From contig OY969575.1 in the NCBI GenBank assembly GCA_963701205.1, positions 1,116,001-1,180,000 of the forward strand: 64,000 bases of DNA, written 5' to 3'. Source of the stretch: JALZKA01 sp963701205 (GTDB lineage Bacteria > Actinomycetota > Thermoleophilia > Solirubrobacterales > 70-9). Below are positions 50,800-59,385 of the stretch, piece after piece. Each line of letters opens with the position of its first letter. Position 1 is the first letter of the stretch. The position numbers and the translations under genes were made by a program. The notes below the pieces were generated by a model. It saw only the letters and a list, made by a program, of their open reading frames with translations, was not told where the DNA came from and did not search any database.

Positions 50800-51678
50800 C
50801 TAGGCCAGCACGTCAGCCATCCGGCGCGGTTCCACGCCCAGCGCGCGAACGTCGGCGTCACCGCGTTCGCTCACCATCGACACCTCCATCAACTCGGCCT
50901 CCTCCCAGGTTGCGAAGGCAGCGTCTCCGAGGGCGCGCCGCAGGCCGCTGAGGCCGAGCCGGACGATGTTCAGCGGCACGTTGATCTGCGGACGCTCGCG
51001 GCCAACTGACTTGCCGATCAGCGTGCCCAGCTGCTCGTAGGTGAGGGTCTGGGGGCCAGCGAGCTCGTGGCGGGGGCTGGGCTTGGCGGCGTCCAGCTCG
51101 GCGATCACGCATCGGGCTACGTCATGCGCCCAGATCGGCTGGAAGGCGGCGCGACCGGACCCGGAGATCGGCATCACGGGAAGCAGCGCCAGGCGTCGCA
51201 TCAGCGTCACCCAGGGATCGTCGCGGTCGTAGACGATCGATGGCGCGAAGACCGTTGTTTCGAGCTGCGAGGAGGCGACTGCCTCCTCAGCCAGGGCCTT
51301 GGCGCGAAAGAAGCGGGTGCGCTGAAAGGGAGAGGCCCCGATCGCCGAGAAAAAGATGAAGCGCTCAACGCCGGCCTCCTCGGCTGCTCGCAGAAGTCGG
51401 GCAGTCGCCAGGCCGTTGAGCTCTTCCACCTTGGCGCTCGGCTGATCGCGGATCGCCGCGGCGAGGTGGATAACGGTCTTGACCCCGCGCAAGGCCTGGC
51501 GTCGGATCTTCGGGTCGCCCATCTCCGCGAGGTCACCGAGCGCGATGCGGACGTCAACCCGGTGGCGGCCCAGGCGTCGGGGGTCGCGCACGAGCGCGCG
51601 CAGGTCCTCGCCGCGCTCGGCAAGCAACGGCAGCAGCGCCTGGCCAACCGTTCCGGTGGCTCCGGTCATCAGGATCAC
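50800..51678 (-). CDS. NAD(P)-binding protein (NmrA/NDUFA9-like atypical SDR)
   Basis: A 292-residue atypical short-chain dehydrogenase. GTG 51678 places the Rossmann motif (MTGATGTVGQALLPLL) at the N terminus. VIHLAAAIRDQ and FIFFSAIGASPFQRTRFFRAKALAEE follow the NDUFA9/NmrA-like pattern, without a YxxxK tyrosine. Relatives are redox sensors or quinone/electron-transfer accessory proteins. Substrate is unknown. It is convergent with groEL and divergent from the ferredoxin gene. Confidence 0.83.
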   Translation of the reverse strand: MILMTGATGTVGQALLPLLAERGEDLRALVRDPRRLGRHRVDVRIALGDLAEMGDPKIRRQALRGVKTVIHLAAAIRDQPSAKVEELNGLATARLLRAAEEAGVERFIFFSAIGASPFQRTRFFRAKALAEEAVASSQLETTVFAPSIVYDRDDPWVTLMRRLALLPVMPISGSGRAAFQPIWAHDVARCVIAELDAAKPSPRHELAGPQTLTYEQLGTLIGKSVGRERPQINVPLNIVRLGLSGLRRALGDAAFATWEEAELMEVSMVSERGDADVRALGVEPRRMADVLA

Positions 51679-51799
51679 GGACGGGATGCTAGAGCGTGCA
51701 TGGCGGCCTGCCCGCCGCCTTTCGTAGAATGCGCGGTCCGCTAGCTTCGCAGTCGCGAATCTGGCATCAAGACGAGTAAACAACTGAAGGAATCAACAA

Positions 51800-52060
51800 G
51801 TGGCCTACGTCATCGCTGAGCCCTGCATCGACCAAAAGGACAACTCGTGCGTCGAGGTGTGTCCTGTCGATTGCATCCATCCGACGCCTGACGAGCCCGA
51901 TTACGAAGCGGTCACCCAGCTCTACATCGATCCCGACGAGTGCATCGATTGCGACGCCTGCGTCGAGGCCTGCCCCGTGGACGCGTGCTTTGCCGAGGAC
52001 CAGCTGCCTGAGGAATGGGCAAAGTTCACGGCTATCAACGCTGAGTACTTCTCGAAGTAG
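51800..52060 (+). CDS. fdxA: Seven-iron ferredoxin
   Basis: An 86-residue ferredoxin of the [3Fe-4S][4Fe-4S] type common in actinobacteria. The first site reads C-x7-C-x3-CP (CIDQKDNSCVEVCPVDCIH), the second CIDCDACVEACPVDA. The C-terminal extension after the second cluster (LPEEWAKFTAINAEYFSK) matches FdxA. GTG start at 51800. It is a cytosolic electron carrier; its redox partners are not visible here. Confidence 0.95.
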   Translation: MAYVIAEPCIDQKDNSCVEVCPVDCIHPTPDEPDYEAVTQLYIDPDECIDCDACVEACPVDACFAEDQLPEEWAKFTAINAEYFSK

Positions 52061-52111
52061 CGGGCGCCGAATTCGGGACGGCGCGGTCGTTCGAGTCTCC
52101 CGGGGGGTAAC

Positions 52112-52138
52112 CCGAGGGGGCATGGATGCCCACCTCGG
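52112..52138. terminator. Intergenic hairpin between fdxA and mrp
   Basis: Outer stem CCGAGG/CCTCGG and inner stem GGGCAT/ATGCCC with a bulged A, between two convergent genes. No clear T-tract on either strand, but its position suits a shared transcription end. Confidence 0.45.
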
Positions 52139-52202
52139 CAGGGCACGGATGTCCGTCCCCCGGAGGACCCGAACGGCCGCTCCGCCGCGCTCCGCCGCTT
52201 GG

Positions 52203-53354
52203 CTACTGGATGACGTTAAGTTCGATGCCCGACGTGGGCGCCGCGCTCGCCATTGCTGGCGGCTCGGCTTGCAGCACCGCAAGCTCCTGCGGCGTCTGGG
52301 CGATGATCCCGCGGGCGACCTGGCGGATTGCGACCGCGGCGGCCTCGTTCGGCTGTTCGAGCACCAGTGGCCGCCCGGTGTCGGCGTGGGCCCGGAGCTC
52401 CTCGGAGATCGGCACCTTGCCGAGCAGTGGCACATCCAGGTCGCTCGCCAAAAGTTCGCCGCCGCCCTCGCCGAAGATCGCGAAGCGCTGGCCGTCAGGC
52501 GCTGTGAAGCCGGACATGTTCTCAACGACTCCGACCACCTCAAGGTCAACCTTGCCGGCCATCTCGGCCGCGCGGCTCGCGACTGACTGGGCGGCTGGCT
52601 GGGGGGTCGTGACGACGATGATCTTTGCCTGCGGCAGAAGCTGGGCCAGCGTCATCGAGACATCGCCGGTACCCGGTGGCAGGTCGAGCAGAAGGTAGTC
52701 AAGCTCACCCCAGGCGACGTCCTCCAGAAACTGCTGGATTGCCTTGTGGAGCATCGGGCCGCGCCAGACGACTGCCGAGTTCTCTTCGACGAAGAAGCCG
52801 ATGGAGATGACCTTGACGCCGGCCGGGCCGTCCAGCGGAATGATCTTGCGCTCGGCGTTTACGTCGGGGCGGCCGCCAACGCCAAGCATGCGGGGGATCG
52901 AGTAGCCGTACACGTCGCAGTCGAGCGCGCCAACCGACTTGCCTTCAGCGGCCAGAGCTGCGGCCAGGTTTGCGGTCATCGTTGACTTGCCGACTCCGCC
53001 TTTGCCCGAGGCAACACAGATCACGTTCTTGACCTGCGCGAGCGCGCCCTCCGGCAGGCGGTTGCGGCCGAGGGTCTGCTGCAGGCTGGTCCGCTCCTCT
53101 TCGGAGAGGACGTCGAACTCGACCGCGACGGCGGTGACGCCATCGAGCTCGCCGACGTTCTTTGCAACTGCGTCCTGGAAGTGCGAGCGAATGGGGCAAC
53201 CGGGCGTGGTCAAGCTGACGATCACGCCGATGCGACCGTCGTCGCCGATATCGATCGAACGGACCATCCCCAGCTCGACGATGTTGCGTCGCAGCTCCGG
53301 GTCGATCACGGCGCGGAGCTTGTCCTGGATCTGTTCTTCGGTGGGAAGGCTCAT
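52203..53354 (-). CDS. mrp: Mrp/NBP35-family iron-sulfur carrier ATPase
   Basis: A 383-residue protein from ATG 53354. The N-terminal MIP18/DUF59 domain (EEQIQDKLRAVIDPELRRNI) is followed by a deviant Walker A P-loop (SGKGGVGKSTMTANLA), DYLLLDLPPGTGD and VVTTPQPAAQSVASR. It is expected to assemble or carry [4Fe-4S] clusters. The usual CxxC after the NMS segment is absent (reads MSGFTAPDGQRFAIFGEGGG), so cluster binding must differ or be lost. The long in-frame extension upstream of ATG 53354 looks non-coding. Confidence 0.9.
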   Translation of the reverse strand: MSLPTEEQIQDKLRAVIDPELRRNIVELGMVRSIDIGDDGRIGVIVSLTTPGCPIRSHFQDAVAKNVGELDGVTAVAVEFDVLSEEERTSLQQTLGRNRLPEGALAQVKNVICVASGKGGVGKSTMTANLAAALAAEGKSVGALDCDVYGYSIPRMLGVGGRPDVNAERKIIPLDGPAGVKVISIGFFVEENSAVVWRGPMLHKAIQQFLEDVAWGELDYLLLDLPPGTGDVSMTLAQLLPQAKIIVVTTPQPAAQSVASRAAEMAGKVDLEVVGVVENMSGFTAPDGQRFAIFGEGGGELLASDLDVPLLGKVPISEELRAHADTGRPLVLEQPNEAAAVAIRQVARGIIAQTPQELAVLQAEPPAMASAAPTSGIELNVIQ

Positions 53355-53393
53355 GCCCCCATTCTGACAGGCAACGGGCCAAGCCCAAAAAGA

Positions 53394-53425
53394 GAGAAGC
53401 GGACCCTGGAGGGGGTCCGCTTCTC
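53394..53425 (-). terminator. Rho-independent terminator of the basic protein gene
   Basis: A perfect 12-pair stem, GAGAAGCGGACC/GGTCCGCTTCTC, extended by a C-G pair. On the minus strand it is followed by TCTTTTTGGG, a T-tract. It lies about 117 bases after the stop of the gene at 53542 and separates it from mrp. Confidence 0.85.
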
Positions 53426-53495
53426 GGGGGAGGAGAGGTGCTGTGTTCTGCTCGCGGGTAGTCGGTGCGTACGGCACCGAGGCGAACAGATCCCT

Positions 53496-53527
53496 CCGGC
53501 ACGCCCCCTCTCCGTGGGGCGTGCCGG
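53496..53527. other. GC-rich hairpin in the 3' region of the basic protein gene
   Basis: A 12-pair stem, CCGGCACGCCCC/GGGGCGTGCCGG, enclosed by a further GATCCC/GGGATC pairing (53489-53494 with 53533-53538). It starts 15 bases after the stop of the minus-strand gene. With a third small hairpin (53463-53479, CGGTGC/GCACCG), the whole 53394-53541 gap is folded. Confidence 0.6.
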
Positions 53528-53541
53528 GCTAAGGGATCGGT

Positions 53542-54015
53542 CTACGAGCCGACGCGCTCGGTGACCTTGGCCTGAACGTCCTTGACGGCCTTCTCAGCCT
53601 TCGCCCGGTTCTCCTTGACTGCCTTCTCGGCACGGACGCGGTTCTGCCTGACGGCCTTCTCGACGCTGTTGCGACGCTGCTTCAGCTCGCGCTCGAGGCG
53701 ATTACGGGTGCCGCGGACGCGGGTCTGTGCCTTGCGACGGGCTTGACCGCCACGACGCTCGAGCTTGTTCAGCTCGCGGCTTACCTGCGTGCGGAACTGC
53801 TTGAGTTCCTTCTCGCGGGCGTCTGCCTCAGTGAGGGGGCGGACGGTCTCCGCAACGGTCAGGGCGGCGCCGACGGGAACGTCAACGGCACGCTCGGCCG
53901 TCTGACGGACGTAGGCGACAGCCGTCTCGATGTTGCGCTCCGGCGCCTTGGCGGCGGCGGGCGTGGTCGTGGTGGTGGCCTTCTTCGTGGCCGGCTTCGT
54001 GGTGGTGGTTGCCAT
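53542..54015 (-). CDS. Basic Ala/Lys/Arg-rich coiled-coil protein (histone-like)
   Basis: A 157-residue protein from ATG 54015, with a Shine-Dalgarno-like GGAG about 11 bases upstream. The N terminus is a Thr/Lys/Ala-rich low-complexity tail (TTTTKPATKKA). A short segment (ETAVAYVRQTAERAVDVPVG) follows, and then about 90 residues of continuous, strongly basic helix with repeats of the form RAEKAVKENRAKAEKAVKD. There is no transmembrane segment. It could be a nucleoid or polyanion-binding protein, or a phasin-like coiled coil. A perfect Gram-positive LexA-type box lies 77 bases upstream. Confidence 0.75.
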   Translation of the reverse strand: MATTTTKPATKKATTTTTPAAAKAPERNIETAVAYVRQTAERAVDVPVGAALTVAETVRPLTEADAREKELKQFRTQVSRELNKLERRGGQARRKAQTRVRGTRNRLERELKQRRNSVEKAVRQNRVRAEKAVKENRAKAEKAVKDVQAKVTERVGS

Positions 54016-54091
54016 GTTGTGAATCACTCCTCAGTGGTGTGTTGCGACTAAGTTCATTACTTCTAACAATGTCCAGGCTATCAAACTGACC

Positions 54092-54105
54092 CGAACACAT
54101 GTTTG
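54092..54105. promoter_or_regulatory. Candidate LexA (SOS) box
   Basis: CGAACACATGTTTG matches the Firmicutes/actinobacterial LexA consensus CGAAC-RNRY-GTTYG at every specified position. It lies in the 139-base non-coding gap upstream of the basic protein gene, with its inner edge 77 bases from that ATG. Nearby minus-strand hexamers TTGATA (54079-54084) and TGGACA (54070-54075) are possible -35 elements. Confidence 0.55.
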
Positions 54106-54166
54106 TACACCGACCGTACCGATGGTTACGCGCCGGCCACGTAAACAGCCTGTGACCGGAGTCAGA

Positions 54167-55243
54167 TCAGGCGGCGACGGGGGTGCCGATACGGTCGAGC
54201 CAAGACTGCGGATTGTCAAGTTCAGCCAGCGAGGGAAGCGCGTCGGGCGCGCCCCAAACCTGGTTTAGGCCAGCGACCCCGGCGTGGTTGGCGACCGCGT
54301 CGCTCCACGCCTTGCCAAGTTCGTACTGGCGCATCTTCATTCCGAGTCCAAGTGCCTTGGCGATCAAATCGCCGATTCCCGTGGCTTGCTTTCGCCGCTG
54401 GTCCATGGCCCAGCGCATCTGGGCAAGGCCGTCATCGTCGGCCGCCGCAGCGTCCATGACGTGTTCGGCGTAGCCCTCGATCACGGCCATCGCCGCCTGG
54501 AGCTGGTCCATGATCGCGGCGTGTTCCTCACCCGCCAAGGCACGTTGAAGGTCACCTCGAAGCGCATCGCGAAGCACGACTCGCGGGTCGCCCGTGAGCA
54601 GGCGCCTCGCGAACTCCCTGAAAGCCGCCGGATCTATTGCGAACGACGCCCTGTCAAGCAGTTGGCCGACCAGGTCCGCCATGTGGTTGCGAAGCCACGG
54701 CACCGACGCGAACTGGACGGAATGCGTTTGCTCGTGGATTGCGACCCAGAGCAAGAAGCGGTTGGACTCGACGCCGAGCTGTGCGGCGGCGTGGTCAAGG
54801 TTGCCCCCGATCAGGAGCATCCGCGGCGGCGGTGGCTGACCGGCCACCAATGCCACCTGGTACTGGCCCAAGACGCGGCGTGACGCGTAGCCCATGAGCG
54901 CCCCCGCCTCGGTTCCCGCAGCTGCGCCGAGCGCCGTGTGCGCCACGCCTGCGAGCGGCCACGGCAGCCCCGCCTCCGCCTTGGCCCGGCGCTCAAGCGG
55001 CAGCGCCAGGTCGCGAAGCTGATTCAGGTTGGCGTCGATCCACTGGCGACGGCTGACGAGTTCCACTTCCGGGACCACCCCGGCGGGCTCAAGCCCCGTG
55101 TAGTCGAGTACCCGGCGCAGTGCCAGGTCGCACGTGCGTCTCGTATGGCCCGGATCTGGTCCGCGCTGCGCCTCCGATCCCGCGAGGGTGCCACCAATCC
55201 GGGAGGCAAGCTTCCAATCAACGATGCCCGGGGCGTCGTTCAA
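54167..55243 (-). CDS. DUF2342 zinc-dependent metalloprotease-like protein
   Basis: A 358-residue protein of the actinobacterial DUF2342 family (often noted as coenzyme F420 biosynthesis-associated). The zinc motif HEQTHSVQF (HExxH) is clear, preceded by FLLWVAI. The N-terminal domain has DWKLASRIGG and the conserved YASRRVLGQYQVAL. TTG 55243 is used: it overlaps the TGA of the upstream inositol-phosphatase gene (TTGA), and the longer open frame covers that gene antiparallel in sense. Peptidase activity and F420 link are family inference. Confidence 0.87.
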   Translation of the reverse strand: MNDAPGIVDWKLASRIGGTLAGSEAQRGPDPGHTRRTCDLALRRVLDYTGLEPAGVVPEVELVSRRQWIDANLNQLRDLALPLERRAKAEAGLPWPLAGVAHTALGAAAGTEAGALMGYASRRVLGQYQVALVAGQPPPPRMLLIGGNLDHAAAQLGVESNRFLLWVAIHEQTHSVQFASVPWLRNHMADLVGQLLDRASFAIDPAAFREFARRLLTGDPRVVLRDALRGDLQRALAGEEHAAIMDQLQAAMAVIEGYAEHVMDAAAADDDGLAQMRWAMDQRRKQATGIGDLIAKALGLGMKMRQYELGKAWSDAVANHAGVAGLNQVWGAPDALPSLAELDNPQSWLDRIGTPVAA

Positions 55244-56073
55244 ATCGTTGGAGCCTTTGCCTGTGCGTCGGCGGCGGTCGCGAACATTGCGTCGTCGCGA
55301 GCCGCAAGCACCGCGTAGCGAGCGTCGAGGTCCAGGCTCGCGTCGGCAAGCTCCTGGCCCTGAAACCCGGCGACACCTCCGGCCTCGCGCACGATCAACT
55401 GCGCTGCGGCGGCGTCCACGGACCGGCAGCCTCGGGCGCTCAGCATTGCGTCCAGGCGTCCGGCGGCAACGAAGCACATTGTGATCGCGATCGATCCAAT
55501 CACCCGCACGCGGTACGCGCGCCCGGCAAGCGACGCGATGACGGGCGCGATCCTGGCCGGATCGGCGGACTCGAGCCCGACGATCTCGAGGCCGAAGTCG
55601 GGCCCGGTAGTGACGTTCATGGGCCGACCGTCCAGCCAGGCCCCCTGACCGCGCCGGGCGACGAATTCCTCGCCCGCGCCGAATTCAAAGACGTAGCCCC
55701 ACTCGACGTCGGCCATCGTCGGCCCGGACGCGACGGCAACGGAGAGCGAGTGCCATGGGATCGTGCGTCTGGTGTTGAGCGATCCGTCGATCGGATCGAT
55801 CACGACCCGCCAGGGAGACTCCGGATCGCCAAAGACGACGTGGCCCCGCTCCTCGGAGATCGCGGTGAATCCAGTTGCGGAGTTCGCCGCCAGGCGCTCA
55901 AGCTCGGCGAAGACGATGTCCTCGCAGCGGCGGTCGAGGGCAAGGGTGTTGTCCCCGCCTTCACCGACGCCCTCGTACACGGTGCGGCCGCTGACCGACT
56001 TGTCCGCATCGAAGAGGACTTGTTGCGCATCGGCGCATCGGCGCATCGCTTGCTGCCAATCCAAATCGAGCAC
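55240..56073 (-). CDS. Inositol monophosphatase-family protein
   Basis: A 277-residue sugar-phosphatase fold. Metal ligands are visible in AISEERG, VVIDPIDGSLNT (DPxDG) and the late CRSVDAAAAQLIV. These enzymes hydrolyse inositol-1-phosphate, fructose-1,6-bisphosphate or related substrates; the exact one is not clear. GTG 56073 gives MLDLDWQQAMRR, the normal N-terminal helix. Codons further upstream fall in the divergent helicase gene. It is coupled to the DUF2342 gene by a TTGA overlap. Confidence 0.87.
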   Translation of the reverse strand: MLDLDWQQAMRRCADAQQVLFDADKSVSGRTVYEGVGEGGDNTLALDRRCEDIVFAELERLAANSATGFTAISEERGHVVFGDPESPWRVVIDPIDGSLNTRRTIPWHSLSVAVASGPTMADVEWGYVFEFGAGEEFVARRGQGAWLDGRPMNVTTGPDFGLEIVGLESADPARIAPVIASLAGRAYRVRVIGSIAITMCFVAAGRLDAMLSARGCRSVDAAAAQLIVREAGGVAGFQGQELADASLDLDARYAVLAARDDAMFATAADAQAKAPTI

Positions 56074-56114
56074 CTGGATGACTGTATTGGAGGCGAGCGG
56101 TAGCTTTGAGATCG

Positions 56115-59100
56115 ATGGAGGGTTCGGACAGCGATCGCCAGCGTCGGGTGGTGCTCCACCGCAAGGGCCCGATGTTCGTGCGTGGTCGGGCCGGGACGGG
56201 ACGTACGGAAGCCCTCGTGAGGCGGTTCGCATCGCTGCATCAGGATGGGGTCCGGGCCGAGCAGATCCTTCTGCTTTGCCGCACGCGCGCGGCAGCATCC
56301 ACGGTTAGGGCCCGGATCGAGGCGGCGCTCGACCACGCCCACGAGGAACTGTGGATTGGGACCTATTCCGAGATCGGCGAGCGTCTGCTCCGTGAGCATC
56401 CGGTCGAGGCTGGACTCGATCCTTTCTTCACCACGGTCGCGCCTGCTGACCGGCTGGCGATCATGCTCGATCGGATTGACGACCTACCGCTGCGCAGGCA
56501 CGAGATCCGTGGCAATCCTGCAGGCTTGCTTGCCCGGCTCCTGCGCCGCATCGATGTGCTTAAGCTCGAAGCCGTTCCTCCGGAGCGCCTGCGCGACTGG
56601 GCAGCCGCCCGCAATCGGGACGCCGGGGGTGCCGCGCAACGCGAGCGTGCGCGTCGCGAGATCGAATTTGCCGAGCTCTACGCCAGGCACGATCGGATCC
56701 TGCGCGACGCGGGGAGCCTTGACGACGGCGACTTGGTTTCCGAGGCGGCCCGGATGCTTGCCGAGCGCGCCGATACCGCGGCGGAGGTTGCGGCTCGCTT
56801 CGAACACGCGATGGTGGACGAGTTCGAGGACGCTGCACCCGTGCACACGCAGTTGATCGCTGCTCTGCTCGGCGAGTCCACGAACCTGGTCGTCGCCTAC
56901 GACGCCGCCCAGGCGACCCGTCGCTTTCGCGGCGCTTCGGAGGGACCCGAAGAGTGGTTCGGCTCCGCCTTTGACCAGGCCGAGCACGTGGAACTTGAGG
57001 TGCAGCGGCGATCAGCTGCGGCGATCCGGTCGGTGGCCTCAAGCCTGGCGGGCGATCCGGCGGAGGTGCCGGAGGCTACGGACGAATCGGTTCGCTTCTG
57101 GCGCTGCCAGGGGGAGCAGGCCCAGGCCCAGGCCGCAGCGCGTGAGGTGGAACACATCCTCTCGGGCGGGCAGGCGTTGCCCGAGCGGGTGTGCGTGATC
57201 GTCGCCTCTGGCTGGCGCCAGGGCCGGTTGGTCGCCGCCGCCCTTGAGGAGCGCAATGTGCCGTTCCAGGTCGCCGGCGACGCGTCGTTCTTTCAGCGGC
57301 CAGAGGTGCGGGACGCCCTTGCCTGGCTGCGGATGCTCGCCGATCCAAACGACGCGGCGGCCGTCGTCAGGGCTCTGACCCGACCGCCGGTGGACTTGCG
57401 GTCGGCCGATCTGGCGCGTGTCTCAACGATCGCTCGCCGCCGCAAGCTCGACATGGTTTCCGCGCTTCAGGCTGCGCTCGAGAGTCCGCAGCTGCGGCCC
57501 GAGGCGCGCGACAGGATCCAGGCCTTCCTGAAGCTTGAGCGCGCGGCGGTCGCTGCGATGGAATCCATGCGCCCCGACGTCTTCGTTCGGCGCTTGATCG
57601 AGCGCGTCGGCATGCGCCGCCACCGCCTGTTTGCGGCGACGCCGGAGACTGCGGAGCGGCTCGTCAATCTTTCCCGCCTGGCGGAGATCGCCGCCGACTT
57701 CTCACGCCGCGAGCCGCGCGCATCCGTTCGTGACTTCGTGCGGCATGTCGCGGCGGTTGCCGAGGCGGGCGACGTCGCGGGGGAGGACGCTGACCCTCCG
57801 GTTGGAGGCAAGGTGTTTTTGGCGGAACCGGGGCAAGTGAAGGGCCTTGAGTTCGATTGCGTCTACGTGCTGGGGCTGAGCTCAGGTTCGATGCGGGTCG
57901 CTCCGTGGGAGGATCGCTGGGTTCCCTCGGAACTCGCGACCGGCCCGCTGCCTGAGCCCGGGGATGAACTGGTGGCCCGGCGCCAGGAACGGCTTGCTTA
58001 CCTTGCCGTGTCCCGGGCCACTCGGTTCGTGGTCCTCTCGTGGGCCGAGGCGGCCGGCCGTGAAGCCGTCAGCGCTGCGCCGTTCTATGAGGCGGCCCGC
58101 TCGGCGCTCGGCGCTGACGACGAAATCCATGAAGAGGAGGTCTTTGGGCCGGCGGAGGGCCTCCACTCCAGCTACCGGATGATTCGTGACGAAGTCCTTG
58201 AGGCTTCGTGGCGCGCGGGATCGGCTGTCTCGGAGATGCGGCTCGACACCGCCGATGACCTCAACCGCGCCGTTGCCAGATACCTGGAGCTGATCAAGCT
58301 TGCGTCCCTCTTGCAGCGACCGGGACAGGAGGGCGCGCGTGAGGCCATCGATGCGATCAACGAGCTGCTTGGGCGAGTCGCTTCCCCCGAACAGCGTGCG
58401 TTCTTGGAAACGTCGGCGCTGGACGAGTACGTGCTGGGGGACGAGCGCGAGGCGGATGCGCGCCGCAACCTTGTCGCAGCGCGCCGCGAGCCGTCCCTGG
58501 AGCAGTTCATCCCGCGCTCCGGGGAGGGGATCGCCCTTTCGGCATCCGACCTGGGCCTCTACCGGACCTGTCCGCTCAAGTACAAGTTTGCGCGCGTCTT
58601 CGCGATCCCGCAGGAGCCCACGATCAACCAGCGGTTCGGGATCCTGATCCACAACGTTCTTGAGCGTTTCCACTCGGAGGAGATGAAGCAGGACACCGCG
58701 GCGCCGCCACAGCCGGGCAGCGCCCAGATCGGGAGCCTCGACCGCCTGCTGTGGCTCTTTGAAGGCGGCTGGAGGCGAACGGGCTTCGGCTCGTCAGACG
58801 ACGAACTCCAGTACCGCGATAGGGCGGTCGCCGCCCTTGGCCCGCTACCACGAGCGCCACATCCAGGCCGAGGCCCGGCCGGTCTGGCTCGAGCGCCGAT
58901 TCAGCTTCACGATCGATCAACACAAGCTGCGCGGCCGCGTTGATCGCGTTGACCAACTGCCCGATGGCGGCTACGAGGTGATCGACTACAAGACGGGCGA
59001 GCGGCTCGCCGTGGCCAAGGAGTCCGAGGACCTGCAGCTGGCGCTCTACCGCATGGCCGCGCGTGAGGCGTGGCAGCTCGAAGCAGCGCACGGCAGCTAC

Positions 59101-59283
59101 TGGTACGTGCTCTCAGATCAGCGCATCGAGGTGCCACCCGAGCCCGACGACGCCGAGCGCGTCGAGCGCACGGTGCTGGAGGTCGCGGGGGGGATCGAGG
59201 CCCAGGACTTCGAGCCCCGCCCCTCATACGAGATCTGCTCCTGGTGCGACTACCGGCTCATCTGCCCGGCCAGCGAGGCCTGA
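56115..59283 (+). CDS. UvrD/RecB-type helicase-nuclease (AdnA/AddB-like), one frameshift
   Basis: A 1055-residue protein if one extra base at 58839-58840 is removed. Otherwise the first frame stops at 58943. The motor has a Walker A variant GRAGTGRT (R30 in place of lysine), motif II MVDEFEDA, KGLEFDCVYVLG and YLAVSRATRFVVL. The C-terminal PD-(D/E)XK nuclease has YEVIDYKTGE and an iron-sulfur cysteine set: YRTCPLKYKF far upstream and ICSWCDYRLIC at the end. Only the frame after the shift carries the nuclease core. TTG 56106 is an alternative start. AdnA-like processing of DNA ends is inferred; no AdnB partner is adjacent. Confidence 0.85.
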
Positions 59284-59289
59284 CCCTGC

Positions 59290-59334
59290 CGAGTGCGGGG
59301 TTGTAGGGGCCATGCCCTCAAAAACCCGCACTCG
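59290..59334. terminator. Imperfect-loop hairpin between convergent genes
   Basis: A perfect ten-pair stem, CGAGTGCGGG/CCCGCACTCG (59290-59299 with 59325-59334), around a loop with a small AGGG/CCCT stem. On the minus strand a T-tract (TTTTTG) lies inside the loop. It could end transcription from either side. Confidence 0.55.
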
Positions 59335-59338
59335 CGGC

Positions 59339-59383
59339 GGGGGGGCTTGGGGGCACGGGGGCGTGGGGGCGTGGGGGCGCGGG
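59339..59383 (+). repeat. G-run tract with quadruplex potential
   Basis: Five runs of five to seven G (59339-59345, 59349-59353, 59357-59361, 59365-59369, 59373-59377) and a final GGG at 59381, separated by loops of three bases (CTT, CAC, CGT, CGT, CGC). The 8-base unit CGTGGGGG recurs. It lies in the 3' region of the PAC2 gene, where the minus-strand transcript is C-rich. Confidence 0.8.
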
Positions 59384-59385
59384 AG

